This document shows positions 5,898-8,089 of a stretch of DNA of 8,089 bases, in pieces. Below the pieces are notes generated by a model. That model saw only the letters and a list, made by a program, of their open reading frames with translations. It was not told where the DNA came from and made no database searches. A program made the translations under genes and the position numbers. Position 1 is the first letter of the stretch, and every line of letters starts with the position of its first letter. Source of the stretch: Acidobacteriota bacterium (lineage in GTDB: Bacteria; Acidobacteriota; Terriglobia; UBA7540); contig JAKAWN010000316.1 of NCBI GenBank assembly GCA_021827245.1, positions 1-8,089 of the forward strand. The letters run 5' to 3'.

Positions 5898-6983
5898 ATG
5901 CGGGAACGATACTCTCTGATTGCAACGCTTATCGTCGGCATGTTTCTGGGTGGGGCAGTTTCCGTCTCAGCCCAGAAGCAGGAACCGAATATGCCGGTTG
6001 TTCGCGTCCACGTCAACATGGTGCAATTGGACGTGGCCGTAACAAACAGGAAAGGCAAGTACGTGACAGGCCTTGGGCCCAATAATTTTGCGGTTTATGA
6101 GGATGGAATTCGCGAAAAGATTGCAGCCTTCGGCGCAGAGAATGGCGTGTCACGGAGCGTAAGGTATACTGGATCGGGCGGAAAAGAGACGAGAGCGGGG
6201 AAGTTTGTATTTAACACATCGTCAGCGCACGGCGGCATCACTTATTCGGCATCGGGCGCCAGCGTTTTTGTCTTGTTTGACACCAGCAACTACATGTTTC
6301 ACGGCTTTGCCCTCGCCCGGGACGCGATCGCGCAATTTGTCCGTTCTTTGAACCGCTCGGACCGGGTGGCCTTCTATTCGTACAGCCGCGATTTTTTCCG
6401 GGCATGCCCGCTGAGTGATGGACACACGCCGGTTCTCGAAGCCGTCCAATCAACCGTCGCCGGAGATGACGCCGCCCTTTATGACGCTCTCCTGTGGACT
6501 CTAAAGGACGCCGGCAACTATTCTGGACGGAGAGTGATTGTGGTCTTCTCGAATGGCCCCGATGATGCCAGTATGGTCTCACCCGAAGATGTTCGTGAGC
6601 TTGCGCAGTCTGAAGGAATCCCGATTTACATGATCAGCACCCGGGAAGCGGAACTCGACCCGTTGTCGACGGCGGTCTTTAAGCGTATCGCCGCCAGTAC
6701 AGGCGGCAGAGCCTACTTTGCGGCGCACTGGCAGGATCAGGAGAAGGCGTTTGCATCCATCCGGGCTGACCTGGCTCATCTTTACACGATCAGCTACTAT
6801 CCGGCTCCCAATCCGAACCACGGATGGCGGAAGATCACCGTCAAACTGATTGGGAAGCACCTGAAAAAAGACCACGTCAGGACGCGGACCGGCTACCGCC
6901 CCTTGGCGCTTCCCAACACGGTGGAGACATTTCCGGTCCCGGAAAACCCGGCCTTGGTCCGCAGCGCTTCACGCGTTAAATGA
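5898..6983 (+). CDS. Exported VWFA-related Acidobacterial-domain protein with degenerate MIDAS (361 aa)
   Basis: Residues 1-25 are a Sec signal peptide with a VSVSA cleavage motif before Gln26. Residues about 35-80 hold the N-terminal beta module usual in this family (VRVHVNMVQLDVAVTNRKGKY, then LGPNNFAVYEDGIREKIAAF). A von Willebrand factor A fold follows from about 122 to 300: strand ASVFVLFD, helix FALARDAIAQFVRSL, strand RVAFYSYS, ALYDALLWTL, strand RRVIVVFS, strand GIPIYMIS, then ISYYPAPNP and WRKITVKL near the C-terminus. Length and order match TIGR03436 proteins, which are abundant in Acidobacteria and of unclear function. The metal site is unusual. The expected DxSxS reads DTSNY (128-132), the position usually Thr before ALYDAL is Ala192, and the usual FSDG Asp is Asn219. 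Divalent-metal-dependent ligand binding is therefore doubtful. ATG 5898 has AAAGGTG 4 nt upstream. It is probably co-transcribed with the large exported protein. Confidence 0.9.
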   Translation: MRERYSLIATLIVGMFLGGAVSVSAQKQEPNMPVVRVHVNMVQLDVAVTNRKGKYVTGLGPNNFAVYEDGIREKIAAFGAENGVSRSVRYTGSGGKETRAGKFVFNTSSAHGGITYSASGASVFVLFDTSNYMFHGFALARDAIAQFVRSLNRSDRVAFYSYSRDFFRACPLSDGHTPVLEAVQSTVAGDDAALYDALLWTLKDAGNYSGRRVIVVFSNGPDDASMVSPEDVRELAQSEGIPIYMISTREAELDPLSTAVFKRIAASTGGRAYFAAHWQDQEKAFASIRADLAHLYTISYYPAPNPNHGWRKITVKLIGKHLKKDHVRTRTGYRPLALPNTVETFPVPENPALVRSASRVK

Positions 6984-7155
6984 CTTGCCCGATCATCGAT
7001 TTCTTGAAGCCGGCAGGCACCGGCCGAAGTGATTGGGAGCGCGAACCTGATGTGAGGCAATCCCCGCGATTTCTTCACTTGCACGCCTCGCGGGGGTCGG
7101 TGTCTGCTCCAGGACCGCCCTTTCCGCCAGCCGAATTGCCATCTGGCGCCCGCTG
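6984..7155. other. Spacer after the VWA gene with two hairpins
   Basis: No gene is supported here. A short hairpin GCCGG (7009-7013) / CCGGC (7020-7024) with a 6-nt loop lies 26 bp after the VWA stop but lacks a T-tract. A stronger hairpin lies at 7062-7095. These may stabilise or end the VWA transcript, but neither is a standard intrinsic terminator. Confidence 0.4.
7062..7095. repeat. GC-rich inverted repeat with an 18-nt loop
   Basis: CCCCGCGA (7062-7069) and TCGCGGGG (7088-7095) pair perfectly over 8 bp, extendable by a T-G wobble (7061 with 7096). The 18-nt loop is mostly unpaired. There is no T-tract on either side. It sits about 80 bp after the VWA stop, so a 3'-end stabiliser or processing structure is possible. 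Confidence 0.55.
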
Positions 7156-7255
7156 GTGACTCAGTTCGTTTCCTATTCTGTGGCACGGCCATCTTGGCCG
7201 TGTGTTTTGAGCCAGCACGGGCGAGGACGCCCGTGCCACAATCGATTTGAGTCAC
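7156..7255. repeat. Nested palindromic REP/MITE-like element
   Basis: Three levels of symmetry are visible. The outer arms are GTGACTCA (7156-7163) and TGAGTCAC (7248-7255), and the symmetry extends inward imperfectly (11 of 13). The middle arms are TGTGGCACGG (7179-7188) and CCGTGCCACA (7231-7240), a perfect 10 bp. Inside lie two hairpins: CACGGCCA-TCT-TGGCCGTG (7184-7202, 8 bp) and GCACGGGCG-AGGA-CGCCCGTGC (7215-7236, 9 bp). Paired hairpins in one non-coding unit are typical of REP or BIME elements, which are moved by REP-associated tyrosine transposases. Terminal inverted repeats also fit a MITE. No transposase is in the window. Confidence 0.75.
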
Positions 7256-7274
7256 TACCTGGTGCCTGCCTTCA

Positions 7275-7304
7275 TTGACCGCCCTATTGGGCTTCAGCTA
7301 GAAT
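7275..7304 (+). promoter_or_regulatory. Promoter of the membrane sensor gene, with palindrome in the spacer
   Basis: TTGACC (7275-7280, five of six) is followed by an 18-bp spacer and TAGAAT (7299-7304, five of six). The start site would be near 7311, about 35 nt before the TTG start codon at 7346. The spacer begins with the palindrome GCCC-TATT-GGGC (7281-7292), next to the -35, in a position where a bound repressor or activator would affect polymerase. Confidence 0.65.
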
Positions 7305-7321
7305 CGTAAACATTGGGACCG

Positions 7322-7336
7322 GGAGGTTTGACCTCC
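7322..7336 (+). promoter_or_regulatory. Hairpin just upstream of the sensor gene's ribosome binding site
   Basis: GGAGGT (7322-7327) and ACCTCC (7331-7336) form a perfect 6-bp stem with loop TTG. The left arm is a strong Shine-Dalgarno-like sequence and the right arm is its complement. GAGG at 7337-7340, immediately after the stem, is the likely working site for TTG 7346 (5-nt gap). The hairpin could modulate initiation. Confidence 0.4.
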
Positions 7337-7345
7337 GAGGCGGCG

Positions 7346-8089
7346 TTGAGAAAAGGTATCCTCAACCTCCGATTCCGCACACGTCTGGTGCTTGTGATGT
7401 TTCTCATCACGGCCTGCACCAGCACCATTCTTATGGTCGCGTATATTCAGCATAGCCGCCGCATCAAAGCGTACGTGGCGGGCCAGACGTCCGACCTTCT
7501 GGAAATCATCCAACTGACCCAGGCCAGCATCTCTCCCAAAGTGGACCGCCGCCAGGCGCTGCGCGAGTACCTTAGCGCGCTGAAAGGTGCGGGCCTCTCT
7601 TCGATTAACGTCCTGTCGCCCACGGGCGAAGTAGTGGCCAGCACCAATCCACACCAGATCGGAAGGAAAGTCATACTGAGAAGGCGGCGCAGCAGGAGGA
7701 AGGAAGGCGCAATCCAGATTACCGCGCAGTTGCGCGAAATCGAAACGGAAGCACAGGCGGGGCAGCAGCACTACGACATAAGATTCCCGATCATTCAGGG
7801 CGAGAAGGTGATCGGCTACGTGCTGGTGGGCGGGGAAATGGATGAGGTCGGCTCAATGCTGAACCATGTTTATTTCCTTTGGCTCGTCTGGATTATTTTC
7901 ACGATGCTTGCAGGTATATTCGCCATCGTTTACCTGACTTTCCGCTTCACCAAGCCAATTGACCTGCTAGTTGAAGGCGCCAATCAAGTGGCGCAGGGAA
8001 ATCTTTACGTTTCTCTCCCGGATGACGGCACGGACGAAATGGGGCTCCTGGCCCGAACATTCAATCAAATGGCAGGGCGTCTGCGCGAC
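7346..8089 (+). CDS. Membrane sensor with HAMP domain, probably a histidine kinase (partial, N-terminal 248 aa)
   Basis: The frame runs off the right edge. A short basic N-terminus (RKGILNLRFRTR) leads into membrane segment 1 (about 14-34). An external sensor region (35-173) follows, with a PAS/Cache-like piece (SSINVLSPTGEVVASTNPHQ, then IGR) and a return strand FPIIQGEKVIGYVLVGGEM. Membrane segment 2 is about 174-200. A HAMP domain (about 200-248) begins at FTKPIDLLVEGANQVAQGNL and ends in DEMGLLARTFNQMAGRLRD. HAMP links such sensors to a histidine kinase, a diguanylate cyclase or a chemoreceptor. The short single sensor with 'LRFRTRLVLVM'-type start makes a kinase most likely, but the output domain is not in view. 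No ATG or GTG precedes membrane segment 1. TTG 7346 is chosen for its GAGG site; TTG 7328 and TTG 7313 are in frame but badly spaced. A periplasmic Arg cluster (111-119) is unusual. It has its own promoter. Confidence 0.85.
   Translation, partial: MRKGILNLRFRTRLVLVMFLITACTSTILMVAYIQHSRRIKAYVAGQTSDLLEIIQLTQASISPKVDRRQALREYLSALKGAGLSSINVLSPTGEVVASTNPHQIGRKVILRRRRSRRKEGAIQITAQLREIETEAQAGQQHYDIRFPIIQGEKVIGYVLVGGEMDEVGSMLNHVYFLWLVWIIFTMLAGIFAIVYLTFRFTKPIDLLVEGANQVAQGNLYVSLPDDGTDEMGLLARTFNQMAGRLRD

Noticed and set aside
5546..6082. Minus-strand 178-codon frame across the large gene/VWA junction
   Set aside because: It overlaps two well-supported plus-strand genes and shows no family resemblance.
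6893..7255. Minus-strand 120-codon frame
   Set aside because: Part of it is a translation of the palindromic REP-like element and part is antisense to the VWA gene's 3' end; such frames arise wherever the element inserts.
7298..7771. Minus-strand 157-codon frame
   Set aside because: It is antisense to the sensor gene, whose membrane segments, PAS/Cache-like strand pattern and HAMP domain are clear.

Overview
The window reads like a chromosomal segment of an Acidobacteriota genome. The main evidence is the exported protein at 5898-6983, which has the layout of the 'VWFA-related Acidobacterial domain' family (TIGR03436). Moderately GC-rich coding DNA, many exported proteins of unknown function and repeat-laden intergenic spacers agree with this. 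The assignment rests on family recognition by eye, not on a search.

Layout. Positions 1-614 hold no convincing long gene. They contain a possible 3' gene end with a small terminator-like hairpin (1-93), a 2.4-copy tandem repeat of about 65 bp (170-329), and a near-consensus minus-strand promoter (495-523) that fires toward the repeat and may drive a leaderless 24-codon ORF. Two minus-strand genes follow: an alpha/beta-hydrolase (615-1376), apparently leaderless, and an exported SnoaL/DUF4440-like protein (1728-2231), separated by about 350 bp of non-coding DNA. A divergent spacer (2232-2700) carries a plus-strand promoter candidate and an overlapping small ORF.

The plus strand then carries a large exported, probably all-helical protein of 1038 residues (2701-5817) that I cannot assign to a named family. 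After an 80-bp gap comes the exported VWA protein (5898-6983), whose metal-binding MIDAS residues are largely substituted. The two are probably co-expressed and both should leave the cytoplasm. They are the best candidate here for an undescribed envelope or extracellular system.

The spacer 6984-7345 contains a long GC hairpin, a nested palindromic REP/MITE-like element of about 100 bp, and a good promoter with a palindrome in its spacer. That promoter drives a membrane sensor protein (TTG start at 7346) that runs off the right edge after two membrane segments and a HAMP domain. It is most likely a histidine kinase, but the output domain is outside the window.

No rRNA, tRNA, CRISPR array, transposase, toxin-antitoxin pair or recognisable phage gene was seen.
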